Of a stretch of 64,000 nucleotides of DNA, positions 22,506 through 34,417 are shown one piece after another (position 1 is the stretch's first letter; each line of letters opens with the position of its first letter). The notes under the pieces are model-generated. The model saw only the letters and a program-made list of their open reading frames with translations. It did no database searches and had not been told where the DNA came from. The DNA lies in NCBI GenBank assembly GCA_947683425.1, contig CANTUQ010000004.1:4006001-4070000 (forward strand), given 5' to 3'. This stretch comes from Excoecaria cochinchinensis. Taxonomy: Eukaryota > Streptophyta > Magnoliopsida > Malpighiales > Euphorbiaceae. Made by a program: the position numbers and the translations under genes.

Positions 22506-22542
22506 CTAAGCGATTTCGCTTAGCACGGGTGTTTATCCGTGC
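22506..22542 (+). other. Twin stem-loop in E5 LTR
   Basis: CTAAGCG-ATTT-CGCTTAG, then GCACGG-GTGTTTAT-CCGTGC, then AGGTG. It lies in the inferred transcribed part (R/U5). The second copy is at 29564-29600. The GCAG/GTG after the second stem resembles a splice donor, but no partner was found. Confidence 0.7.
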
Positions 22543-22949
22543 AGGTGTGGAAGGTGTTAGTACACATGTTTTGGGCGTGTCGCATCGGGAAGGCCAACGC
22601 AACTAGAGATTTGAAGTTTTATAGTATAGGCTTTCCTTTCCTTTTTTGTAATAGATGTAATGTATTGTTAGCCTTTGGAACAATGTATCTTGGGCTTTTG
22701 TAAATTGGTTCTTTTTGTAACCTATTGTAACATGTAAAGACTTTCTTTTTGTATATTAATAAAAGTATTCATTTTGTTCTGTATTCCTCTTCTTTCTCTT
22801 AAAGTTTTTATTTATACCGGATATGTTGTTTTGTATGTAATGTTTGAAGTGCGTACTAGTGGGGTGTGACACTCCTATCTATCTTGGATCCCTCTCGCTC
22901 TAGTTACGAGTAGAAATATCCATGTTATAGGTTGGGGTGTGACATTAGG

Positions 22950-22961
22950 TGGTATCAGAGC
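22950..22961 (+). other. E5 primer binding site (initiator tRNA-Met)
   Basis: Exact TGGTATCAGAGC five bases after the LTR end. Confidence 0.96.
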
Positions 22962-23054
22962 TTTTTGGTTTAGAGGTTATTGGGTTTTAGTGTGTTAGTC
23001 GGGTTATTGGGAGTTGTGTTGGCCTGATGCGCATTGCGTTTATATTTTTTAGTT

Positions 23055-24803
23055 ATGGAGTCCGCTCGTGGATCACTTGAGGGGTCAGCAGAAAGTGCCA
23101 ATCCCCAAGAGCAGGATCCCTCAGTTTCTGGTCCGGCTCAACCTCCTAGGGGGCGGCCTGAGGTGCCTATGGGACCGATGAAAGCGATGCTTCAGAGTAT
23201 GACAAGAGTACTTGAAAGAGTAACAGCGCCAAGTGCACCTATTGAGAGGTTAAGAAAGCATGGTGCAGAGGATTTCTTTGGTACTGGCATAGATGAATCT
23301 TATAAAGCAGAGATGTGGTTAGAGAAAACATCCAGAGTACTTAGGGAGATAAGATGTCCACCGGAGCTAGAAGTGGAGAGTGCCCTGTCTTTGTTACAAG
23401 GCCCTGCTTATGATTGGTGGAGGTTAGTGGTTAGTCAACCGCAGGTTCCTGAACCGATTACATGGGAATTCTTCGAAGGTGAGTTTCAGAACCGGTATGT
23501 AACTAAAGCTTATAAGGATGCCAAGTGGGCACAGTTTCTAACTCTCAAGCAAAGAACGATGTCTGTAGCCGAGTATGAAAATGAGTTTACCAAGTTGAGT
23601 AAGTATGCACCACCAAGAGTTCTCACAGAAGAGTTCCGATGTCAACATTTTGAATCAGGCTTGAATGAATCTTTAAAGGTGATGTTAATTTCATTGATGT
23701 CGGCTCTGAATGTGAAGTATTATCAGTTAGTTCAAGCGGCTTTGAGAGCAGAACGTTCTGAGAATATTTTGAGAGAAAAGGCTCAAAGAAGGAAGTCTGC
23801 AAGAGGTGGCTCTTCTTCAAGCAAGAGGCCGAGGGAATCGCAAGGAAACGTTGCTGATGAGTCTACAGCTAGTCCGGCCCCTAGAGGGAGGAGACAGGGT
23901 TCTTCAAGGGGATCGGGCTTCGGTAGAGGAGATGGCCCTCCCCGATGTACCCATTGTAGTAAACAACATTGGGGTGAGTGTCGGTGGTTAACGGGAGGCT
24001 GTTTCAGATGTGGTTCTACGGACCATTTACTCGCAAATTGTCCGAATCGATTTGGAGATCCTTCGGGACAACAGGAAGGGAGCCGAGCTGGATCTAATGT
24101 ACCCCAAGGAAGTCGTACTAGGGGTAGAGGAAGGGGTCGAGGTGGACGGCCTCGAGATAGAGAAGCCTCAGAATCAGTAGATCGTCCTGTGCCATCGTCT
24201 GGTAGGGCTTATGCTATGAAAGCTCGAGAAGAACAGAATGCTCCCGAAGTGATTGCCGGTAAGTTCTCTTTGTTCGATTCTGAAGTTTATGTTTTGATTG
24301 ATCCGGGGTCTACCCATTCCTATGTGTGTTCTGGTAAGTTATGGGATAGTTTGGGTAATGAGGAAAAGATGGAATACGAGATTTGTGTATCCAGTCCGCT
24401 GGGTCAGAGTGTTTTAGTTAATCGGGTATGTCGGAAGTGTCCCTTAAAGATTCAGGGTACAGAGTTTGTAGTAGATTTGATTTGTTTGCCGTTTCATGAG
24501 TTTGATATTATTTTGCGGATGGATTGGTTGGATAAGCACCGTGCGGTGGTGGATTGTCATAGGAAAGTAATGGTTTTGAAGGATAAAGATCAAATGCCTG
24601 TTGTTGTGAAGGGAATTGGAAGTAGCTCTTTGCATAATGTAGTATCAGCTATGAAAGCCAGAAGATTTATTAGGAAAGGATGTGAAGCATTTTTGGCTGT
24701 AGTTTTGGATTCTCGGAGAGATCAAGTTAAAATTCAAGATATTCCGATTGTAAGAGACTTTGTAGATGTCTTTCCAGAAGAATTACCGGGATTACCTCCT
24801 TAG
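23055..24803 (+). pseudogene. E5 gag and protease
   Basis: Capsid region (VLREIRCPPELEVESALSLL, WEFFEGEFQNRY, WAQFLTLKQRTMSV), a basic Ser-rich linker, zinc knuckle CFRCGSTDHLLANC (about 24000-24041), RG-rich tail, then the protease with active-site loop [11 protein letters not shown] (about 24290) and FDIILRMDWL, where sister copies have ILGMDWL. Ends at TAG after LPGLPP at the protease-RT linker. Confidence 0.92.
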
Positions 24804-26177
24804 AGAGAAGTTGAACTGTCAGTAGAAATTCTTCCGGGGACAGCTCCGATTTCTAAGGCTCCTTATAGAATGGCTCCAATGGAATTGAAAGAATTGAAGA
24901 GTCAGTTACAAGAATTGTTGGATAAAGGGTTCATTCGGCCTAGTGTATCACCGTGGGGCGCTCCAGTGTTGTTTGTTAAGAAGAAAGATGGAACCCTTCG
25001 GATGTGCATTGACTATCGACAACTTAATAAAGTGACTATCAAGAATAAATATCCATTGCCCAGAATTGAAGACCTCTTTGATCAGTTGAAAGGAGCTGGG
25101 GTATTTTCTAAGATAGATCTAAGATCAGGCTATTACCAGTTAGGGGTGAAAGAAGCAGATGTGGCGAAGACGGCTTTTCGGATGCGTTATGGCCATTATG
25201 AATTTTTAGTGATGCCTTTTGGTTTGACCAACGCGCCTGCAGCCTTTATGGATCTGATGAACCGAGTTTTCCGACCGTATCTGGACAAGTTTGTTGTGGT
25301 ATTTATTGATGATATTTTGGTGTACTCCAGAGACCGCAAAGAGCATAAGGAACATCTTAAACTGGTATTGCAAATGTTAAGGGATCATCAGCTGTATGCG
25401 AAACTCAGGAAGTGTGAGTTTTGGTTGAAAGAAGTAGCTTTCCTTGGACATTTAGTGTCAGCAGAAGGGATACGGGTGGATCCTAGCAAAATTGAAGCAA
25501 TTGTTAATTGGATGCCTCCGAAGAATGTGCCAGAAGTGAGAAGTTTTATGGGATTAGCAGGGTATTATCGACGGTTTGTTCAGGGGTTCTCAGTGTTAGC
25601 ATCCCCTTTGACCAAGCTACTTCGGAAGGATGTCAAGTTTGTATGGACTGAAAAGTGTCAAGCTAGTTTTGATCGTTTAAAAGAGTTACTGGTTAAAGCT
25701 CCTGTGCTCACACAGCCAGTTTCGGGTAAGGAATACACTATGTACAGTGATGCTTCGGGAATTGGCTTAGGTTGTGTTCTGATGCAAGGGAATAAAGTAG
25801 TAGCTTATGCATCAAGACAGTTGAAGCCTCATGAACGGAACTACCCGACTCACGATTTGGAATTAGCAGCAGTAGTGTTTGCGCTTAAAGTATGGCGGCA
25901 CTACTTGTATGGGGAGACGTGCAGAATTTTCACCGATCACAAGAGTCTCAAATATTTGTTAACACAGAAGGAGTTGAATTTGAGGCAACGGAGATGGTTA
26001 GAGTTATTCAAGGACTATGATTGTATTATTGATTATCATCCGGGTAAAGCTAATGTGGTAGCGGATGCTCTCAGTAGGAAATCTTTATCTGCATTATTAG
26101 CCAACCGAGGTAGATGGAGGTTTGATTCAGAAGGTGCTCTCATTGCTCAACTTAAAGTTAAGCCAAGTTTGAGATAA
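24804..26177 (+). pseudogene. E5 reverse transcriptase and RNase H
   Basis: RT blocks [53 protein letters not shown] and catalytic FIDDILVYS (about 25300). Then RNase [42 protein letters not shown] and VADALSRKS. All four RNase H acidic positions appear present. Ends at TAA after VKPSLR just before the integrase. Confidence 0.94.
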
Positions 26178-27644
26178 GAAATTGCAAAGGCACAGTTAGA
26201 TGATCATGTGTTACAGCGTGTTTGTCAAGCAGTAAAAGAGGGCAAGCGGACTGAATATTTGATAGACAGTGAAGGAGTGCTTAGGTACGGTAATCGGTTA
26301 TGTGTACCTTGTGTGGGTGAGTTAAGAAAGAAGCTGTTGCAGGAAGCTCACTCATCAGTCTTCACTATGCACCCTGGTGGAGACAAGATGTATCAAGACC
26401 TGAAGCAATTTTATTGGTGGCCAGGAATGAAGAGAGAGATAACAGAATTTGTTTCTAGGTGCCTTACCTGTCAGCAAGTGAAAACCGAGCATCAAGTGCC
26501 ATCGGGATTGCTTCATCCCTTACCCATTCCCCAATGGAAGTGGGATGACGTCACGATGGATTTTGTATCTGGTTTACCCATGACTCAGCGTAAGCATGAC
26601 TCGGTATGGGTTATAGTGGATCGATTTTCGAAATCTGCACATTTCCTACCAGTGCGAGTGGATTATTCGATGGAAAAGTTGGCGGAACTGTATGTGGATG
26701 AGATAGTCCGATTGCATGGGATTCCGTTATCCATTGTATCAGACCGAGATCCTCGTTTTACATCCAAGTTTTGGAAAGAACTTCAGGTAGCCTTGGGAAC
26801 ACGGTTAAATTTCAGTACTGCTTTCCATCCGCAGACCGATGGTCAGTCAGAAAGGGTTATTCAGGTTTTGGAAGATATGCTCCGGGGTTGTGCTTTAGAA
26901 TTTTCGGGAAGCTGGGATCGGTATGTATCTTTGATGGAGTTTGCATATAATAACAGCTATCAGGTGAGCATTGGTATGGCTCCTTATGAAGCACTGTATG
27001 GACGAAAATGTAGAACGCCAGTATGTTGGACTGAACTGTCAGAAAAGGCTATGATAGGTCCAGATATAGTACGGGATACTGAAGAAAAAGTAAGAGTTGT
27101 GCAGCAAAGCTTGAAAGCAACTAAGGATCGACAGCGTTCTTATGCTAATCTGAAGCGCAGAGATATTCAGTATGAAGTGGGTGATAAGGTTTTCTTGAAA
27201 GTGTCACCGTGGCGAAAGGTTCTCCGTTTTGGCAAGAAAGGCAAGCTAAGCCCACGTTTTATTGGGCCATATGAGATTCTGAGAAAAGTAGGTCCAGTGG
27301 CGTATCAATTAGCTTTGCCTATGGAGTTAGCTAGATTACATGATGTTTTTCATGTATCTATGCTTAGGAGATATCGGTCAGATCCTTCGCATGTGTTACC
27401 AGTACAAGATATTCGGATTCAGTCACACTTTTCTTTTGATGAAGAACCGAAAAGGATTTTGGATAGAGAAATTAGACAACTTCGGAATAAGCAGATACCG
27501 TTAGTCAAAGTTTTATGGCAGCACCACGGTATTGAAGAAGCTACATGGGAACCAGAGGAAGCTATGAGATTGCAATACCCTCAGTTATTCGGAACAGGTA
27601 TGAATTTTGAGGACGAAATTCTGTTAAGTGGGGGAGTATTGTAA
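26178..27644 (+). pseudogene. E5 integrase with chromodomain
   Basis: Zinc finger HSSVFTMHPGGDK...CLTCQQ. DDE core with [22 protein letters not shown] and QTDGQSERVIQ. C-terminal domain LHDVFHVSMLRRYR. Chromodomain REIRQLRNKQIPLVKVLW, then HHGIEEATWEPEE (about 27470-27580). This part has no internal stop. The frame ends in the LTR-derived TAA. Confidence 0.95.
27626..27639 (+). other. E5 polypurine tract
   Basis: AAGTGGGGGAGTAT directly before the 3' LTR, 15 bases after the conserved GAGGACGAAATT motif. Confidence 0.92.
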
Positions 27645-30002
27645 CACCCCAAAACCACCCCAGTAGTTTGAGCCTATCTGTGTCTGTATGTGTGTATGTG
27701 TAGGTGTTACATGTATGTGTTTAATTGGATTATTTATTTAATTTATGTATATTAATTTGAGAAGAGGAGTTAGGCTACGGTATAAGTGGATGTATAGAAT
27801 TAAAGTATGAATAAGGGATGAATTGGTGTGTATAGTAAAGTATGGAAGTAGGGTGTGATGTGGGATATGTGTCTTGTGGGGAGAGTGACATGTGGCTAAA
27901 GGGATAAAATAACATTTAATGGGTTTGGTGAAAGAGAAGTCAACCCTTTTCCTTGTGGCTTCCTGTTCTTCTTTCTTCCTCACGCCATTCTTCTTTTCTT
28001 CTTCTTTCTTCTCGTTCTTTCCTTCTTCTTGGCCCGATCTTGCTCCCTCTCCTTTCCCTTGAGAAGATTTAGTTGTTTGGCTTTTGATTTTGAAGCTCAA
28101 AGGTGAGTTGGGGTTATGGGTGTTTTAGATTCTTCTTCTTCCTCTTCTCTAGGTTTTAAATCATATGTATTTGTTTATGGGTTGTTTAGAATTGACCTTG
28201 GTTATGGTGGATTTGTGGTTCAGAAGAGGCTTCTAGGCCGGATAAAGGCAAAGAAATCGCTAGCGGGAGCGGAGCTCGCGATTAGGAGCTAAGGAGAGAA
28301 GGTTTGGGATTGTTCATCTTTTTGTGTATTTTTGTAATTTGAGCTTAATGAATGTGTTCTGTTTCGAGTGAGGTGATAAGTTGTGCTATTGTAGTTTAAA
28401 TTACATTAAGCATGTTATGAAGTGCTAGAGAATGAATATTTTTTAAGGATGTGTGAGAAAGTATGTGAATAGTTGTAATTGTCTTCAAAATTGCTGTTTT
28501 GGAAATTCTTAGAATTGGACATGTAATTGACTTGATTTAATTGAGTTAAATGGTGATAAAGTTGGGTTTTTAATTATGTTATGAGTTGTGAATGCTGGGA
28601 TCGCTGAATTTTGAGGTTTGGAATCAATTTTGGAAGTTTGGATGTGAATTTTGTGTGAATTCTGCAGATTTTGGGCGTAAGAGCTGAAAAACCCGCGTCT
28701 GTCGCGATCGCGACACTGTCGCGAGCGCGACAGAATGCGGAGGTTTCAACCCTCGCGCCGGCGCGAGAGATGCCGCGCCAAGGAACTTGATAAAGCTCTC
28801 TGTCGCGAGCGCGACAGAGTGCTCAAGCTCCGAACTTGTGCGAGGCTCTCTTCTGTCGCGAGCGCGACAATCCTCACGAGCGCGACAGAAGAGCAGTCCC
28901 TATGTCCTCTCGCGACCACGAGATTCCCTCGCGATCGCGAGACGAGGCGGGGAGCTGTAACTTGGCTTCTGTCGCGAGCGCGACAGTCGTCGCGAGCGCG
29001 ACAGACGCGACTTCCAAATTTGATTTCTTCCCTTTTTGCTTGATGACTTAAATTCTTTTGCATGCAATTTCATTAAGCTTTGACTATCTTTTTGTCTGAA
29101 TTATATATATATATATATAAACGTGATGAGATTTTTTGTATAACCTGCTAATGTCAGATAAGTGGATAGTTAGGCATGCCTAATAGAGCTATGTGCCGCT
29201 GCAGCTATGTGTACGATTTGGACCCTGATCAGGTCCCCCGATCGGATCCTCGCGATCCTTCTGTTGAATCTTTCTTAAGATTCTATGTGAAACAATTTGG
29301 AATAAAATAAAAAGAATGTTTGATACCTTCGGGTATTTATTTGTTTATCATATAGAACCGATACTCTCAAGTATCTATGTGTACTCGTTATCCACTCATT
29401 ATGAATAAGCAGGTGTTATTGTGTCTTTGCACTAGAATTCTGGATGAGAATGCAAATAATTGAATTAGCTGTGTATGATTATATGTCTATATAATTGTAT
29501 TGTTATCATGTGTTTTCTGTTACCGTCACTGTGAGTGGCGGTCATGTATCTTGTGTTTCCCCACTAAGCGATTTCGCTTAGCACGGGTGTTTATCCGTGC
29601 AGGTGTGGAAGGTGTTAGTACACATGTTTTGGGCGTGTCGCATCGGGAAGGCCAACGCAACTAGAGATTTGAAGTTTTATAGTATAGGCTTTCCTTTCCT
29701 TTTTTGTAATAGATGTAATGTATTGTTAGCCTTTGGAACAATGTATCTTGGGCTTTTGTAAATTGGTTCTTTTTGTAACCTATTGTAACATGTAAAGACT
29801 TTCTTTTTGTATATTAATAAAAGTATTCATTTTGTTATGTATTCCTCTTCTTTCTCTTAAAGTTTTTATTTATACCGGATATGTTGTTTTGTATGTAATG
29901 TTTGAAGTGCGTACTAGTGGGGTGTGACACTCCTATCTATCTTGGATCCCTCTCGCTCTAGTTACGAGTAGAAGTATCCATGTTATAGGTTGGGGTGTGA
30001 CA
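27640..30002 (+). repeat. E5 3' LTR (2,363 bp)
   Basis: About 99.2 % identical to 20581-22944 by eye. Palindrome cluster at about 28700-29011, twin stem-loop 29564-29600, AATAAA 29816-29821. Followed by target-site copy GAACC 30003-30007. Confidence 0.96.
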
Positions 30003-30674
30003 GAACCAATGTTTTTAAACCGAATAAATATACCGATTTATGTATGTTACCCTTTTGATTGATTTTGTGTGATTGTTTAATTTTATATCTTGTGGGCCCT
30101 TGTAATTAATTATTTTTGGGGCAATTTTATTTTCTTTCACTTGAGGATTGTATTTTGTCCTGATTTTCATTTTTAATTTTATTCAGCTTTTCTTTCATTT
30201 CGGGGATTGTATTTGTCCTAATTTCTCTTTTGTAAATGGCGTGGCTTTGTGTGTTTACCGATTTATTTATCGCTTTATTTACAGCTTTCTTTTAGCATTT
30301 TCTCAATGCTTGAAGTGCGCCTTAAATAAAATGCATTGAATCGCATGAGGAGAGAGATGAAATTTCATAATCTCAAAACTCCATTATATTAAACCAAGGC
30401 ATAAATAAGAGTGAAGTTTCGAATACCTTCTCTGGTTTAGACCGTAGAGGTTAGATGACCTTTCCCAATTTCTTGTAAATTGGGTGGCGACTACAAAATA
30501 GCTCAAAGGTGCCTAAAGGCTTCATGGGACTAGATAAACTTTCCAATGTTCTACTGGGTAAGGAATTCCAAAATGTCTCATGTTGCCCAAGATCGAAAAC
30601 CGCGAACCAATCCCTCGAGCCCTAAAAGCGGGTCTCGCCTACGAGGGTCTTCGGTAGGTTCGGTGTCCGTCACA
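30003..30674 (+). repeat. E4 5' LTR, second part
   Basis: The LTR resumes after the E5 target duplication and ends GGTGTCCGTCACA at 30674. Contains the internal PBS-like TGGCGACTAC at 30484 preceded by a small hairpin (CCCAATTTC..AATTGGG). The whole LTR without E5 is about 2.92 kb. Confidence 0.85.
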
Positions 30675-30675
30675 G

Positions 30676-30685
30676 TGGCGACTCC
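30676..30685 (+). other. E4 primer binding site (tRNA-Arg)
   Basis: TGGCGACTCC one base after the LTR end. It is complementary to the 3' end GGAGTCGCCA of a plant tRNA-Arg, the primer used by Tat/Ogre elements. Confidence 0.9.
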
Positions 30686-31351
30686 ACTGGGAACTTTGTG
30701 ACTTTGCTCTGAAAGTGCCTTGGTTAAAATATAATTGAGTTTTTAAAACCTAAAAATTCTATCTCTTTTCGAAATTGCATTGCATTTCATTAAAGCCTTA
30801 GAACTATGCTAGTTTTGTCCCTTATCTTACCCCGGTGCATTCCTGAAACACGACCCTACATTCACTCAATGTAGGAAAGTGTTGAGGATAATCACCAGCC
30901 TAAGCCTCGTACCATCATGGTATATTAAATGGAGACCCGATAGGTCGTTATGCTCATGATGAGCTAGACCCATTGGCAGGGACCATGCTTGGGTAGCCCT
31001 AAAGTATCATCACCCTTGACCAAAGCTCATGTAATGGCAATAGATACTTTCCTTAGGTGAAATGTACCTTAATACTATGCTTGCAATGTGGGCCATTACA
31101 TATTGAACAAAATCAACCAAATTAAATTGTCTTATATCAAAAGCTTTCATGCCCCGATAGGCCCATCTAAATATGGTTGAAATGTTTAAATACATAAAGG
31201 TCAAAATTCATACGTATGCACATTAATTAAGAGATATTATGATGCCGATTTTTTGCCTCCATTGGGTTCTCTATTAACCCATGGATCAAGCCCACCTAGA
31301 AAAGAGACCGCATTATCTCGTGTGTGGGAGTAATAGGTTGGAAGGATCTAC
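30686..31351 (+). other. E4 untranslated leader
   Basis: Non-coding. Homologous over most of its length to the E9 leader (63019-63728 reversed): shared GATAATCACCAGCC, GATGAGCTAGACCC, CATGCTTGGGTAGCC and AAAGCTCATGTAATGGC. This shows that E4 and E9 are of one lineage. Confidence 0.8.
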
Positions 31352-32995
31352 TTGCTGGTATGTGGTTGTAAATCTTGCATAGCACACGATCATGCATTGT
31401 ACATGTCATTCATGCATCATTCTAACAATTTAAATATTTCAGCCACATCTAAGTGGACTAGAGGTTCCGACGGTCAGCTAGTAAGGACAAATCTACTCTT
31501 TGAGTTACCGAAATTAGTGTCTGACTGGAATTTTGAGTCACTCTCATCGATTAGTGAATCATCTCTAGAATCATCGATGGTAGAAGAAATCGGAGCTTTG
31601 ACCACTCAAGACCTTGCTAGGAGACTAGAGAACTTTGAACGGAGAATGTTAGATATGATGGGCGCCATGGCTGACAAGATTTCTCATCCCCCTGCTCCAC
31701 AAGCACCTATTGCTCCATAGCTACTTGTCCCTCCACAACCACCGGCAGTCTTTCCTCGGGAGCAAGTTGAACCACCTACTGGCGGGGAGGCTCCCCTCAT
31801 TGGTAATGCTGCCCGTCAACCTATTAATGAGCATAGAGCTGCTAAGCTTATTGAGCCAAGAAGGGAAAGGATCCCCAATCACAATGAGAATTTCGTGATG
31901 AAGGAGGAAGATGAAGAGGTAATAGCACCTCAAGTTGTGAGGGCCAGAGCACCCAGAGTAGAAGATGAGGCAATAAGAGGGATGAGACAGCAAATTGAGA
32001 CGATCACCCGCATGTTATTGGCTGGAAAGGGGATCAACCCCGAGGACATAGATTTGGGGGATGAAGAACTGCTGCCCCAGAGGTTTAAGATGCCTAAGCT
32101 GCCGAAGTTCAATGGTATTTTGGACCCATCTGCACACATCAAGCAGTATACCCTGGTAATGAAAGGCACAGGATTGAGCAAGAAGCAGAAGGTAGAATAT
32201 TTTTGCCTCAGTCTGGTGCATCCGACAGTAGACTAGAATCACGGGTTAGATAGGAGGTCCAAGGAGGATTGGGACCTTTTGACTGAAGAAGTTATGAGGC
32301 AATACGACTGCAGCACCAGAATGTAGGTCACCTTAGAGGACCTCGAACTTTTACAGCAAAGGAGTGACAAGTCATTCCATGAGTACCTCACCAGATAGAG
32401 GAATAGGGTAGTGGAGATGAAGCGAAAGCCTGATACTGCTGACCAAATCAGGTTATTTATCAAGAACTCCTGCCCTTACTTGAGGGACTTGCTCAGCTTT
32501 AAGGGGCTCAGAGATTGGGAGTCACTTAAAGAAATTACTGTAGAGGCTGAAGGGGCTTACCTAGCAAAGAAAGCAAGCAAAAATAACTTTGTTGGGAAAG
32601 GTTATGGGAACCAGTCAGGGTATAAATCAGGTGGTGCCAGAAGCAGTAATAACAGAAATGGTAAGACAGCCGAGGTTTCAGCTACCGAGGTTAGACAGGT
32701 TCAGAGGTACTACTCTAACTTAGGCCGCTCTCTTTCCTGGGTGCTGGAGAGACTGATGAAGGAGGGAAAGCTACAACCTTTGATGCCTAGGCCAACCATG
32801 AATTAAGGACAGTCAGGGCACAGAGATGACTAGTATTGTGCCTACCACCAGCACACTAGGCACTAGACAGATTATTGCCAGACCTTAAGGAACAAGATCC
32901 AAGATCTTATCGACTCCAAACAGATCACGGATCCTGAGAAGAGAGAGAAGAAGAAGAAGGAAGGCTATTATGCAGTCCCCCCACCATATACATGA
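31352..32995 (+). pseudogene. E4 gag, Tat-type, broken
   Basis: Homologous to E9 gag in one frame: KWTRGSDGQLVRTNL, LPKFNGILDPSAHIKQYTLV, KGTGLSKKQKVEYFCLSL, MKRKPDTADQIRLFIKNS, then a variant zinc-binding stretch with C..H spacing near 32832-32880. Stops at about 31719, 32235, 32325, 32396 and 32805 and several after. Several replace Trp (TGG to TAG). It is non-functional. Confidence 0.87.
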
Positions 32996-33184
32996 TTGGG
33001 TCTGAGCTGTAAGAAGATGAATATGCCGCTGTCACCCGTCAGGAGATGATTGAAGAAGGGATCCCGGTGGCGGTGGTAGATTGTCAATCCACTAGTGAGA
33101 GTGGAGAAGAACATTATATTTTTTTTAGATGCTTTGTGCCTTTTTATTCCAAGAACTTCTTATAACAATGTTGGTTATTTTAAT

Positions 33185-33470
33185 GTGATGAATGATTTTT
33201 GCTTATTTGTATGGTGTTTCTAATGATTTCATTTCATATGATCATGATACATTCACTTTAACATTAATTCAACTAATATCGACTGTATTTAATCTTAGAA
33301 CTTTGGAAAACCCAAAGAAAATCTTGATGGCATCTAATATGACTCCTGAAGAAAGGAAAATTCTGAGAGATAATGTAAAAAGAAAAAAATGAAAGAGCCT
33401 TTGCCTGGACCTGGAATCATATGTTAAAAATTGATAAGGACATTATTGGGACAACGCTGCTTCAATATGC
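33185..33470 (+). pseudogene. E4 pol N-terminal scrap
   Basis: Matches the start of E9's RT-containing segment: SNDF, LENPKKILMASNMTPEERK, then in a shifted frame ERAFAWTW, as in E9's KVFAWTYEDMPGID. The protease region that should separate it from gag is missing, so there is an internal deletion. Confidence 0.7.
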
Positions 33471-34417
33471 CAACATGACGAGGAGTAAAGTTTCAAAAGC
33501 CATTCCTTTGCCTCCTTAACATCCAGGATACTCACAGTGTAGCCAAGAAAAATAAAACTCCGATCGTTAAAAGGCTACATCAAAAGTTAGACGGATGAAA
33601 CTTTGGGCCTTCATAAGAAATATATAGCTCATTAGAACGAAGCCCTTAGGAGGTTTTTCCTCCCAACCATTTGAGATGTGTACCCCAAAGCCAATCGAGA
33701 TTGACCTCTAATCATATAAGACCAAGATAAACAAAGTGTGAACACTTATAGCCAAATTTAGAAGGAGAGCTCATCACCTCTACCCAAAAAAAAAAAAAAA
33801 AAGAAACAAACCCACAATTTTATCCTAAACCATCTGAGCCTAAACTATAACCCAATCTCAACCACTAAAGCCTAACCTATCAACTCCATCTCAACAAGCA
33901 GAAGTTGCTTCAGAAATTGAGCCACCAAAGCCAACAAAAGGAAGATACAGACTTTCACGACTAAGATTCAAGCAAGGAAATTCACTACCTTAGCCTGTTT
34001 GCATAAGGGCCAAGATCAAGACTTTGATGCTAAAAAGAACCACCATCAGAAGGAGCAGTATCCTCAGCTGATGAAGATGAAATCAAATTCAATCAACACT
34101 AATGGACCGAAGGAGAGTTCATAGCAAAGGCTAAAAAAAAAAGAGAGAGAAAAAAGGAGAGCTGAGAGAAAATCTTCAATCATGAAAACCCGAGAGGCCT
34201 AATTGATGACAAGAGTTTGATGTTTTCAGGATCTATTTCGAGATTAGATGAGATCTTGTATTTTTTGAGTTAATAACAAATATTGATCACGTGTCATGAA
34301 ATCAAATTGAAATATACGCATTTATGCAACGATATTGATGTGACCAGAGCAGTTCATTTTGCATACTCAAAGTTGTCTAGTTTTGGCATAAAATCAGCAC
34401 ATTCTAACTATCTACTC
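33471..34417 (+). other. Unrecognised remainder of E4
   Basis: A-rich, with an A17 run at 33787-33803 and no domain in six frames. It lies where RT should follow and may be heavily decayed pol or a rearranged filler. It ends at the Tekay LTR 34418. Confidence 0.4.

Larger units (their letters stand above)
20581..22944 (+). repeat. E5 5' LTR (2,364 bp)
   Basis: TGTAACACCCC...GGGGTGTGACA. In order: AT-rich start, CpG palindrome cluster 21641-21952, TATA-like run 22043-22062, palindrome block 22082-22180 (TTAGGCATGCCTAA at 22111-22124), twin stem-loop 22506-22542, AATAAA at 22758-22763. From this the transcript start is inferred at about 22080-22095 and polyadenylation after 22763. Confidence 0.96.
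23055..27644 (+). pseudogene. E5 gag-pol polyprotein gene, two nonsense codons
   Basis: One frame of about 1,530 codons, from ATG 23055 (MESARGSLEGS) to TAA 27642-27644. An in-frame ATG at 23034 seven codons earlier is possible, but homology with E1 begins at 23055. Stops at 24801-24803 (TAG where sister copies have a Glu codon) and 26175-26177 (TAA where they have Gln) divide it into gag-PR, RT-RH and IN-chromodomain parts. No frameshift. The final stop codon is formed by the first bases of the 3' LTR (TG-TAA). Otherwise every catalytic motif is present except a Gly-to-Arg change in the protease motif ILGMDWL. Confidence 0.95.
20581..30002 (+). mobile_element. E5: complete, young Tekay/Del-type element with TSD GAACC
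   Basis: Full structure: LTR 20581-22944, PBS 22950, gag-pol 23055-27644, PPT 27626-27639, LTR 27640-30002. It is flanked by GAACC at 20576-20580 and 30003-30007. The two LTRs (2,364 and 2,363 bp) differ by about 19 substitutions and one 1-bp indel by eye, near 0.8 %. The coding frame has only two nonsense codons. It inserted into the LTR of E4. It is the youngest dated insertion in the window. Confidence 0.97.
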
